Assembly (NCBI GenBank): GCA_946405805.1
Contig: CAMJIL010000002.1
Location: 27,663-91,662 of the forward strand
Direction: 5' to 3'
DNA from: an uncultured Prevotellaceae bacterium
Lineage (GTDB): Bacteria; Bacteroidota; Bacteroidia; Bacteroidales; Bacteroidaceae
DNA length: 64,000 nt
Shown piece by piece: positions 27,414-35,598 of this stretch. Numbering within the stretch: position 1 is the stretch's first letter; each line of letters starts with the position of its first letter. The position numbers and the translations under genes are program-made. Below the pieces are notes generated by a model. That model saw nothing but the letters and a program-made list of their open reading frames with translations, was not told where the DNA came from and did no database searches.

Positions 27414-28709
27414 TCAATTTTCTTTCGATGTCATGATGTTTAGTATCATATCGTCGGTCTTGCACATAGCGTCAGCGCCTATGCTGGTCAGGTTATGGAT
27501 ACTCTTATCTACATCGTCGTCAACGATACCTTCCGACGAAGTGACGCACTTGCCCTCCATCGCCAGCAGGGCCGACAGCAGGGCAGTGGAAACACCTGAG
27601 GTAATCTTCAACGAGCATGATGGCTTGGCACCGTCGCATATCATACCCGTCAGGTTGGCTACCATATTCTTCACCGAAGCACAAATACGTTCATAGTCGC
27701 CGCCCATCAGGTAGGTGATACCGCAGCTGCTACCAATGCTTGCTACCACACAGCCGCATAATGCCGACAGTTTTCCTAACGACTGCTTGATGTATATGGC
27801 CGTCAGGTGACTGAGCATCAGGGCACGAATGAGTTCCTCTTCAGTGTTTTCGTTTTCTTTGGCATAGACGCAGACGGGATTGGTGGCACAGATGCCCTGA
27901 TTACCGCTACCGCTGTTTGACATAACAGGAATCATAGCACCACCCATACGGGCATCACATGCCGATGCCGTCCTTGAGATGATGTGACAATAGATACTAT
28001 CTCCAAAGATGCCTTTTGACAACGGGCGCTCTATGCTCTTGCCGAGGTTATGGCCGTAATTACCCTTCAACGCCTCGCGTGCCGCGTTCATGTTATAGGT
28101 GCGGGCTTCCATGATGAAACTGATTTCATCCAGCGGTGTTGTTGTAGCGAAGTCATATACCAGGCGCAGATTCAAAGGCACGTCTGCGATGTCAGCAGAA
28201 CAAGTTCCACTAGTCTTACTAGTTTTACTAGCTTCCCCCTTTAAGCACGCCTCGTCATCCATGAACCTGGTGTGCCCGCCGGCAATGACGGCCGAAGCCT
28301 TCTTGTCGCCCGCAGTGCAGATGATTTCCACATACAACTTCTCGCTGATACCTTCCTTCTGCTTGATGGCAATGCGGTTCTCAGCAATAAATCTCTTGCC
28401 CTCTTCAAGGGTTTCGGGCGTTAAGTCTTTGAGCACCTCCAACTGATAGTCGCTCTTGCCGATGATGGCGCCTAAGGCGATGGCAATTGGCAGTCCCAGC
28501 ATACCCGTTCCAGGTATACCTACACCCATAGCATTCTTCAGGATGTTGGCACTCAGCAATGCTTCAATCTTTTCGGGACGGCAACCCAACTTCTCGGTAG
28601 CCTTTGCCGTACATAATGCCACACACATCGGCTCAGTACAGCCAATAGCTGGTACCACCTCGCGATGCACCATTGCAATGATACGTTCTCTTAATTCTTT
28701 ATCAACCAT
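27414..28709 (-). CDS. UPF0597 / YhaM (CyuA)-like L-cysteine desulfidase family protein
   Basis: PAIGCTEPMCVAL, GVGIPGTGMLGLPIA, NSGSGNQGI, LSALCGCVVA motifs typical of the family. Confidence 0.82.
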   Translation of the reverse strand: MVDKELRERIIAMVHREVVPAIGCTEPMCVALCTAKATEKLGCRPEKIEALLSANILKNAMGVGIPGTGMLGLPIAIALGAIIGKSDYQLEVLKDLTPETLEEGKRFIAENRIAIKQKEGISEKLYVEIICTAGDKKASAVIAGGHTRFMDDEACLKGEASKTSKTSGTCSADIADVPLNLRLVYDFATTTPLDEISFIMEARTYNMNAAREALKGNYGHNLGKSIERPLSKGIFGDSIYCHIISRTASACDARMGGAMIPVMSNSGSGNQGICATNPVCVYAKENENTEEELIRALMLSHLTAIYIKQSLGKLSALCGCVVASIGSSCGITYLMGGDYERICASVKNMVANLTGMICDGAKPSCSLKITSGVSTALLSALLAMEGKCVTSSEGIVDDDVDKSIHNLTSIGADAMCKTDDMILNIMTSKEN

Positions 28710-28751
28710 ATCTTTATCTCATCAAGTACCTGATAATAACATTTTCTGCGG

Positions 28752-28784
28752 CAAATATAACAAAAATTCAGCAAAAAGTGCAAA
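28752..28784 (-). promoter_or_regulatory. Bacteroidetes-type promoter for the cysteine desulfidase-like gene
   Basis: On - strand: TTTG (28784-28781), 21-nt spacer, TATATTTG (28759-28752), matching the -33 TTTG / -7 TAnnTTTG consensus. Confidence 0.6.
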
Positions 28785-28923
28785 ACAACAAGCAAAAAAT
28801 GTAACAAAAGAATGCAAAAATTAAGAATAATATTCTAAAAGGCTTGTGTTTTTAAGAGCATTTTGGAACAATCACAATATTTTTACGGAGTATTTAGTGG
28901 TTTCTTCTGATTTAATGCAAAAA

Positions 28924-28956
28924 TTTGGAAGATATACCTAAATCGTCGTAACTTTG
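28924..28956 (+). promoter_or_regulatory. Bacteroidetes-type promoter for the sulfur operon
   Basis: TTTG 28924-28927, 21-nt spacer, TAACTTTG 28949-28956; 44 nt upstream of the first ATG. Confidence 0.7.
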
Positions 28957-28999
28957 CACCCGGATTTCCATCCAAATACGAAAGAATCGAGATAAAGAA

Positions 29000-30181
29000 A
29001 TGAAGAAGCAGACTATAGCCATACATACACCTTATGTTCGCCCTGATGCTTACGGGTCGCTGGCAGTACCCATATATAGTAATGTGTCATTCGAATTTGA
29101 TGATGCACAAACTATGAGCGATGCCTTCTGCAACCGTATCAAGGCACCTGACTATGCGAGAATTGCAAACCCTACCGTGACACAGTTTGAACAGCGTGTG
29201 AAGGCCCTGACAGGAGCAGAACATGTAACGGCAGTAAATTCTGGTATGGCGGCTATCAGCACGGTATTGCTGGCTGTATCCGCACAGGGAAAGAACATCG
29301 TCACATCACGTCACTTGTTTGGCAATACACTTGCCCTCATCAGCGGTTCGCTGTTACGACTTGGGGTGAAGCCACGATTGCGTGACCTGACAGACCTGCA
29401 GGCGGTAGAGGATGCTATTGACGAGAATACTGCATGCGTATATCTGGAAATAATAACAAATCCACAGTTGGAAGTGGCAGACCTCAAGGGTATTGCCGAC
29501 ATAGCACACAAAAAGGGAGTGCCTGTAATAGCCGACTCTACCATCATCCCATTTACAGAAACCTCTTTGAAGGATTTCGGAGTGGATATTGAGGTGGTAT
29601 CGAGCACGAAATACATCTCCGGTGGCGGCACATCGTTGGGCGGACTGATAATCGATTATGGTACATTTCCTCTGATAAACAAATTTGTGAAATATGACCT
29701 CCTTATAAACTTAGGTGTTTATATGACGCCGCAGACGGCTTATATGCAGACGCTGGGATTAGAGACTCTCGACGTTCGCTACCAACGTCAGGCAGCCAAT
29801 GCGCAATGGCTTGCGGAAGCACTGAACGATGTGCCTGGAATAACGAACGTGAACTATGTCGGACTGCCCGACAATCCATTTCACGATTTAGCACAGCGAC
29901 AGTTCGGAAAGACGTCAGGAGCAATGCTCACCATAGACCTCGCATCGAAGGAAGAATGCTTCAAGTTCCTCAACAACCTGAAACTGATACATCGTGCCAC
30001 AAACCTCTTTGACAGCAGAACACTGGCAATACATCCGGCATCAACAATCTTCGGGCTCTTCCCAGAAAGACAGTTGGTACAGATGGATGTAAGACAGACA
30101 ACAATACGCCTGTCCATAGGACTGGAAGCGCCAGAGGATATTTTGGATGACATTAAGCAAGCGATAGGGAATGAAGAATAA
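29000..30181 (+). CDS. Cys/Met-metabolism PLP enzyme (MetY / O-acetylhomoserine or O-acetylserine sulfhydrylase-like)
   Basis: YARIANPTVTQFEQRVKALTGAEHVTAVNSGMAAIS, SSTKYISGGGTSLGG (PLP lysine). Confidence 0.88.
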   Translation: MKKQTIAIHTPYVRPDAYGSLAVPIYSNVSFEFDDAQTMSDAFCNRIKAPDYARIANPTVTQFEQRVKALTGAEHVTAVNSGMAAISTVLLAVSAQGKNIVTSRHLFGNTLALISGSLLRLGVKPRLRDLTDLQAVEDAIDENTACVYLEIITNPQLEVADLKGIADIAHKKGVPVIADSTIIPFTETSLKDFGVDIEVVSSTKYISGGGTSLGGLIIDYGTFPLINKFVKYDLLINLGVYMTPQTAYMQTLGLETLDVRYQRQAANAQWLAEALNDVPGITNVNYVGLPDNPFHDLAQRQFGKTSGAMLTIDLASKEECFKFLNNLKLIHRATNLFDSRTLAIHPASTIFGLFPERQLVQMDVRQTTIRLSIGLEAPEDILDDIKQAIGNEE

Positions 30182-30215
30182 TTATCAATTATCAACTATC
30201 AACTATCAACTAAAT
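30176..30215 (+). repeat. Heptamer tandem repeat (aattatc/aactatc) between PLP enzyme and DsrE-like gene
   Basis: attatcaattatcaactatcaactatcaacta, 7-bp period. Confidence 0.85.
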
Positions 30216-30220
30216 AAAAG

Positions 30221-30700
30221 ATGGCAGACAATAGAAAACTGAGCATCATCGCTTTCAGCGGTGATTTTGACAAGCTGACAGCAGTGTTTACACTTGCAAC
30301 GGGTGCAGCAGCAGTAGGTTATGAAGTAAATATCTTCTTTACGTTTTGGGGACTCGACGCCATAAAGCAGAAACAGGGACGCAGTTTCACCGGTGGCAAC
30401 TGGCTGACAAAGATATTCGGCTTTATGATGGGTGGCCTCAATGTCACTCCTACAAGCCGATTTAACTTCCTCGGCGCAGGACCGAAGATATTCCGTTCCC
30501 TTATGCGTAAGAATAACGTAGCAACCTTGGAGGAACTGGTAGAGGCTGCAAAGGTTCTCGGCATCAACTTGTATGCATGCGAGATGGCGATGCATGTACT
30601 GGGGCTGAAGAAGGAAGACTTCATTCCGGAAGTGAAGGATGTACTGGGGGTAGCATCATTCCTAAACCTCAGCGAAGGAGGCCAAACGCTGTTCATTTAA
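30221..30700 (+). CDS. DsrE/DsrF/DsrH-like family protein
   Basis: DKLTAVFTLATGAAAVGYEVNIFFTFWGLDAIK and conserved YACEMAM cysteine. Confidence 0.85.
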   Translation: MADNRKLSIIAFSGDFDKLTAVFTLATGAAAVGYEVNIFFTFWGLDAIKQKQGRSFTGGNWLTKIFGFMMGGLNVTPTSRFNFLGAGPKIFRSLMRKNNVATLEELVEAAKVLGINLYACEMAMHVLGLKKEDFIPEVKDVLGVASFLNLSEGGQTLFI

Positions 30701-30760
30701 TTGAAAATTGAACATTTATAATTGTGCATTATGCATTATGAACTATGAATTAATCGTATT

Positions 30761-30985
30761 ATGGCAACAAAAGTATTAGACATTACGAAGGAACATTGCC
30801 CTATGACCTTCGTGAAGACAAAGATTGAACTGTCAAAACTGCAGCCGGGGGACATCCTGGAGGTGCTGCTGAGTGAGGGCGAACCGCTTGACAATGTACC
30901 ACGCAATGCAAAGGAACAGGGCTACAACGTAGTAGCTATAGAGCATGTGGAGGGTTCTACCCATAAAGTCGTGATAGAGCGATAG
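30761..30985 (+). CDS. TusA-family sulfur carrier
   Basis: CPMTFVKTKIELSKLQPGD, the TusA Cys-Pro motif. Confidence 0.85.
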   Translation: MATKVLDITKEHCPMTFVKTKIELSKLQPGDILEVLLSEGEPLDNVPRNAKEQGYNVVAIEHVEGSTHKVVIER

Positions 30986-31053
30986 AAATACAAAAAAACA
31001 GACTTAGTTAGATTATATTTTTTATCAACTTTTAAAACAAAACACAAACAATT

Positions 31054-32493
31054 ATGGCTGATTCAAATTTACAGCGCAGTGTGACCACTGCGACCGCCAG
31101 AAAACTGGCTACCACTACCAAGACCGCCCCACAGATGGGCTCTATCACCCCAAGACTGCTGCTAAAGCTCCTGCCATGGGTACAGGTCAGCGGTGGTACT
31201 TTCCGCGTGAACCGCACAAAGGTGGAATTGCGTAAGAACGACCGTCTGCCAATACAGTATGTGAATGGCGTACCATCATTTACAGCAAAGAACTTAAAGG
31301 CTATTCCACTGTTCTCAGAGTTCGACGACGAGATACTGAACCGTCTGGTAAGCTCTTTCGAGACAAAAGAGGTAGATGTTGACAAATACTTCGTCGAAGA
31401 GGGTAAGGACAAACAGCGTTTCTTCATCGTTGCCAGCGGACAGGCAGAGGTTGTCAGCAAGGGTTCACACGGCGAAGACCTGCGGATTGCATTGTTGGGT
31501 GACGGCGAATACTTTGGCGAGGCAGACCTGCTCGACGAACAGAAATCTACCGTTTCAGTACGTGCCATAACACCTACTATATTCCTTGGCCTTAAACTGA
31601 AGGAACTGATAAAGTTTATCAACGAGGTGCCTGACTTCCGCGAGACATTCAACAAGGCCGTTGACAAGCAGCTGCGCCTGAAGGCATCGGTAAACGACAA
31701 TGGCGAGAAACACATCGACCTGGTATCTGGTCACGAAGAGGACAATATCATACCAGAGACATACATCGATTACGAAGAGAATCCAACAGAGTATGGACTG
31801 AACACCCTGCAGACAGTAGTGCGTGTACACACTCGCGTCAGCGACCTCTACAACAACCCTTACAACCAACTGGAAGAGCAGCTACGTTTGTCAATAGAAA
31901 GCATTAAGGAACGTCAGGAATGGGAGCTCATCAACAATAAGCAATTCGGCTTGCTGGCGTCTGCCAATCCTGCTTATCGTATTACCACACGCTATGGAGC
32001 ACCAACCCCTGACGACCTTGATGAACTGCTTTCTCTCGTATGGAAGGAGCCAGCATTCTTCATTGCCCATCCACGTGCTATTGCAGCCTTCGAACGCGAA
32101 TGCACTTGGCGCGGAGTGCCTCCTGTTACTACCGACCTCTTCGGAACAAAAGTTATACTGTGGCGCGGAGTGCCTCTGATTCCTTCTGACAAAGTAGAGG
32201 TAGAAGGACAATATCTTACCGGCCGTGGCGTTGGTACGACAAAGATAATCCTCGTTCGTGTAGGCGAAAAGAGTCAGGGTGTCGTTGGTTTACACCAGAG
32301 CGGCATACCAGGAGAGATAGCTCCATCGCTGAGCGCACGTCTGATGGGACTTGATAAGTTTGGCGTCGCTTCTTATCTCCTCACGAAATATTTCTCACTG
32401 GCTTCTCTCACCGACGATGCTATCGCAGTACTCGAGAATGTAGAGGTGGGTTATTATCATGACTATCAGCATCGCAACGCTGTTGCTAAGTGA
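31054..32493 (+). CDS. Family 2 encapsulin shell protein with internal cyclic-nucleotide-binding-like domain
   Basis: Short N-arm, CBD-like insert (FFIVASGQAEVVS...LGDGEYFGEADLL, ~aa 75-195), then HK97-type shell region (LQTVVRVHTRVSDLYNNPYNQLEEQLRL...QEWELINNKQFGLLA...TTDLFGTKVILWRGVPLIPSDKV); next to a cysteine desulfurase. Confidence 0.87.
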   Translation: MADSNLQRSVTTATARKLATTTKTAPQMGSITPRLLLKLLPWVQVSGGTFRVNRTKVELRKNDRLPIQYVNGVPSFTAKNLKAIPLFSEFDDEILNRLVSSFETKEVDVDKYFVEEGKDKQRFFIVASGQAEVVSKGSHGEDLRIALLGDGEYFGEADLLDEQKSTVSVRAITPTIFLGLKLKELIKFINEVPDFRETFNKAVDKQLRLKASVNDNGEKHIDLVSGHEEDNIIPETYIDYEENPTEYGLNTLQTVVRVHTRVSDLYNNPYNQLEEQLRLSIESIKERQEWELINNKQFGLLASANPAYRITTRYGAPTPDDLDELLSLVWKEPAFFIAHPRAIAAFERECTWRGVPPVTTDLFGTKVILWRGVPLIPSDKVEVEGQYLTGRGVGTTKIILVRVGEKSQGVVGLHQSGIPGEIAPSLSARLMGLDKFGVASYLLTKYFSLASLTDDAIAVLENVEVGYYHDYQHRNAVAK

Positions 32494-32530
32494 AAAGTAC
32501 AGAGAGAAGAATAATTATGCATTGTGAATT

Positions 32531-33970
32531 ATGAATTTTGAATTGATTAACAACTACGACATAGAGGATCCTGGCTTCGCCCTGCTCCGTGAAGTAGCAC
32601 AAAAATACTGTCCGGAGGAATTTCAGGAACAGCGCAAGGAGTTCTTCCCCTTGCCTGATGAAGAGCTGAATCTCTCTGCAATAGAGAGCAGCGAACCGTT
32701 CGGCATCGGCATTCCTGAGACTCACAAGCTGGAGGACCTGCACTACGAAGAGGCTGACACTCTGAACTCCGACCAGATAAAGCGCGACTTCCCGGTATTG
32801 CAGCAGAAGGTGAATGGCCACGACCTCGTGTGGTTGGACAATGGTGCAACAACGCAAAAGCCTAATCAGGTAATCGACAAGATTTCTGATTACTACCGCA
32901 CGTACAACTCCAACATACATCGCGGAGCACACACTCTGGCAGCGCGTGCAACAGATGCTTATGAAGAGGCGCGTGAGAAGGTGCAGCGTTTCATCAATGC
33001 CGCAACAAGCGAAGAGATAATCTTCGTACGAGGCACTACAGAGGGCATCAACCTCGTGGCACAGGCTTACGGAAGACAATTCCTGACACCTGGCGACGAG
33101 GTGATAGTATCGGAACTGGACCACCACGCAAACATCGTACCTTGGCAGCGTGTATGTCAGGAACGCGGTGCTACGTTGAGGGCTATACCGACGGACCAGA
33201 ACGGAGACCTTATCCTCTCGGAATTTGAACGCCTCATAACACCTCGTACACGATTCGTTTCTGTAGGACATGTAAACAATACCTTCGGCACTATCAACGA
33301 TGTGCAACGCATCATAGACATTGCCCACTCACACCATATTCCGGTGCTGATAGACGGAGCACAGTCGATTGCCCACACACCTGTTGACGTACAGAAACTG
33401 GGAGCTGATTTCTTTGTATTCAGCGGTCACAAGATTTACGGTCCTAACGGCATCGGTGTAGTATATGGTCGCAAGGAGCTGCTCGACAAGATGCAGCCTT
33501 GGCAAGGCGGTGGTAACATGATTAAGGATGTGACCATCGAACGCACAGAGTATAATGAGCCACCGGCACGTTTCGAGGCTGGCACACCAAATGTGGCTGA
33601 TGCCATCGGTTTGGGAGCGGCACTCGATTACGTAAACCATCTCGGCATCCGTAATATTGAACACCATGAGCACCAGCTCACAGAGTATGCACGCGAACAG
33701 CTGGGACAGATTCCGGGCTTGACGCTCATTGGCAACCCAAAGAACCGCGTTTCGGTAGTTAGCTTCGTTCTCGACGGCATACCAGTGCCCGAGGTGGGTA
33801 CTCTGCTCGACAAGGAAGGTATCGCAGTACGTGCCGGTCACCACTGCGCACAACCTGCCCTGCGTGCTCTGGGGTACGAGATGAGTGTTCGGCCAACATT
33901 TGCTCTGTACAACACGCGCGAAGATGTTGATAAGTTAGTAATAGCTGTAAAAAAGATTATAGGAAGATAA
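32531..33970 (+). CDS. SufS-type cysteine desulfurase with ~80-aa N-terminal extension (putative encapsulin cargo)
   Basis: FVRGTTEGINLVAQAYG, SGHKIYGPNGIGVVYG (PLP Lys), AGHHCAQP (catalytic Cys); extra low-conservation N-terminal ~80 aa. Confidence 0.92.
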   Translation: MNFELINNYDIEDPGFALLREVAQKYCPEEFQEQRKEFFPLPDEELNLSAIESSEPFGIGIPETHKLEDLHYEEADTLNSDQIKRDFPVLQQKVNGHDLVWLDNGATTQKPNQVIDKISDYYRTYNSNIHRGAHTLAARATDAYEEAREKVQRFINAATSEEIIFVRGTTEGINLVAQAYGRQFLTPGDEVIVSELDHHANIVPWQRVCQERGATLRAIPTDQNGDLILSEFERLITPRTRFVSVGHVNNTFGTINDVQRIIDIAHSHHIPVLIDGAQSIAHTPVDVQKLGADFFVFSGHKIYGPNGIGVVYGRKELLDKMQPWQGGGNMIKDVTIERTEYNEPPARFEAGTPNVADAIGLGAALDYVNHLGIRNIEHHEHQLTEYAREQLGQIPGLTLIGNPKNRVSVVSFVLDGIPVPEVGTLLDKEGIAVRAGHHCAQPALRALGYEMSVRPTFALYNTREDVDKLVIAVKKIIGR

Positions 33971-33973
33971 ACT

Positions 33974-34198
33974 ATGGCAAAGATAATAGTTAACGGTGAG
34001 GCACAGGAGGTACAACTGCCTGTCAGCCTCACAGAATTGATAAAAAAGAATGACGTACAGCAGCCGGAAATGGTTAGCGTACAGGTTAATGATGAATTCG
34101 TGGACCGCGACGAATGGGACAAGGTTTCAATAAAGGAAGGCGACGCCGTGGATTTTCTGTACTTCATGGGAGGAGGGGATATAAAGTTTAAAGTTTAA
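33974..34198 (+). CDS. ThiS/MoaD-like sulfur carrier protein with C-terminal extension past the Gly-Gly
   Basis: MAKIIVNGEAQEVQLPVSLTELI fold start; ends FMGGGDIKFKV. Confidence 0.85.
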   Translation: MAKIIVNGEAQEVQLPVSLTELIKKNDVQQPEMVSVQVNDEFVDRDEWDKVSIKEGDAVDFLYFMGGGDIKFKV

Positions 34199-34223
34199 AG
34201 TTTAGAGTTTAAAGTTTAAAGTT
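34185..34223 (+). repeat. Heptamer tandem repeat (tttaaag) overlapping the 3' end of the thiS-like gene
   Basis: aaagtttaaagtttaaagtttagagtttaaagtttaaagtt, 7-bp period. Confidence 0.9.
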
Positions 34224-35030
34224 ATGATTGACTTCACAGAAGAACAGATTAAACGTTATTCACGGCACATCCTGCTGCAGGACGTTGGTGTAGAGGGACA
34301 GGAGAAGATTATGAACGCCCGAGTGCTCGTTGTGGGTGCCGGCGGACTGGGAGCTCCTGTGTCTTTATACCTCGCCGCAGCGGGTGTCGGAACAATAGGT
34401 ATCGTGGATGCCGATGTAGTAGATCTTAGCAACCTGCAGCGGCAGGTGATACACTTCACAAAGGACGTGGGAGTGCCGAAGGTGAAGAGTGCAAAAGAGA
34501 AGATAGAGGCCATAAACCCTGATGTAAAGGTGGAGACATATTATGAGTTCCTCGATTCTTCCAATGCCCTCGACATCATAAAAAACTACGATTTCATCGT
34601 TGACGGCACTGACAACTTCCCGGTAAAATTCCTCATCAACGATGCTTGCGTAATGGCAGGAAAGCCTTTCTCACACGGAGGAATCCTACGCTTCAACGGC
34701 CAGACCTTCACCCACCTGCCAGGCACCGCCTGCTACAGGTGTATGTTCAAGGAGCCGCCTCCTGCAGGAGCAGTTCCTACCTGTTCGCAGGCAGGAGTAT
34801 TAGGAGCCATCGCCGGTATGTTGGGAACCATTCAGGCAGCCGAAACGCTGAAGTATTTCACTGGTGTAGGAGAACTGCTGACAAACCGCCTGCTCACCTT
34901 TGATGCAAAGACGATGCAGTTCCGTACCGTTGCCGTGAAACATCGCGACTCATGCCCTGTTTGCGGCACAGCACCTACCATCGACCACCTCATTGACTAC
35001 GAACAGGCCGCCTGCGATTTGAAACATTAA
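34224..35030 (+). CDS. ThiF/MoeB/HesA-family adenylyltransferase
   Basis: RYSRHILLQDVGVEGQEKI, GAGGLGAP, CYRC...CPVC zinc site; no rhodanese domain. Confidence 0.95.
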   Translation: MIDFTEEQIKRYSRHILLQDVGVEGQEKIMNARVLVVGAGGLGAPVSLYLAAAGVGTIGIVDADVVDLSNLQRQVIHFTKDVGVPKVKSAKEKIEAINPDVKVETYYEFLDSSNALDIIKNYDFIVDGTDNFPVKFLINDACVMAGKPFSHGGILRFNGQTFTHLPGTACYRCMFKEPPPAGAVPTCSQAGVLGAIAGMLGTIQAAETLKYFTGVGELLTNRLLTFDAKTMQFRTVAVKHRDSCPVCGTAPTIDHLIDYEQAACDLKH

Positions 35031-35041
35031 ACATCAAAAGC

Positions 35042-35075
35042 CTTTGACTTTTGACATTAGACTTTTGACTTTTAA
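35042..35075 (+). repeat. Degenerate heptamer repeat (cttttga) between thiF-like and JAMM genes
   Basis: cctttgacttttgacattagacttttgactttt. Confidence 0.8.
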
Positions 35076-35078
35076 AAG

Positions 35079-35477
35079 ATGAAAATACCACAAAACATAA
35101 TTGATGAATTGATCAGCCAGGCTCAGCAGGACGCGCCGAACGAAACGTGCGGCTACCTGCTGGGCACTAGCTCAGAGGATGCTGACATCGTAACAGAAAA
35201 CTACGAGATGGAGAATATAGACCATTCACCGGAACATTTCTCGTTTAATCCGAAAGACCAATTTGCGGCACTGAAGTATGCTCGCTCCAAGGGACTGAAG
35301 ATTCTTGCCAACTGGCATAGCCATCCTGCGTCACCATCACGTCCGTCACAGGAGGATATCCGTCTGGCTAACGACCCGACAATACGTTATGCCATCCTCT
35401 CCCTGCACGATGGCATACACCTGAATTCTTTCAAGATTATCAACGGTGAAATCGTTGACAAAGAAGTACATTTATGA
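35079..35477 (+). CDS. JAMM/Mov34 metalloprotease (Mec+/HcyD-like)
   Basis: NETCGYLLG and WHSHPASPSRPSQEDI (HxHP...SxxD JAMM motif). Confidence 0.92.
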   Translation: MKIPQNIIDELISQAQQDAPNETCGYLLGTSSEDADIVTENYEMENIDHSPEHFSFNPKDQFAALKYARSKGLKILANWHSHPASPSRPSQEDIRLANDPTIRYAILSLHDGIHLNSFKIINGEIVDKEVHL

Positions 35478-35588
35478 TAATTGATAATTGATAATTGACA
35501 ATTGATAATTGACCTTTGACCTTTCTTGCAGTCGGGCGTACAAACCCTTTGTGCAAGCGGACAAGCCGAGCGGACCTTAGACCTTTGA
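35476..35588 (+). repeat. Heptamer repeats (ttgataa, tttgacc) interrupted by a ~45-bp non-repeat segment, JAMM-cysE gap
   Basis: tgataattgataattgataattgacaattgataattgacctttgacctttcttgcagtcgggcgt...ccttagacctttgac. Confidence 0.8.
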
Positions 35589-35598
35589 CAAAAAAATT

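Noticed and set aside
31054-32493. Encapsulin gene as prophage capsid
   Set aside because: HK97-like shell protein lacks any portal, terminase, protease or tail genes nearby; neighbours are all sulfur metabolism genes.
32486-33328. 280-aa ORF antisense to the cysteine desulfurase
   Set aside because: Antisense to a well-supported conserved CDS, Cys/Leu-rich shadow ORF with no recognisable domain.
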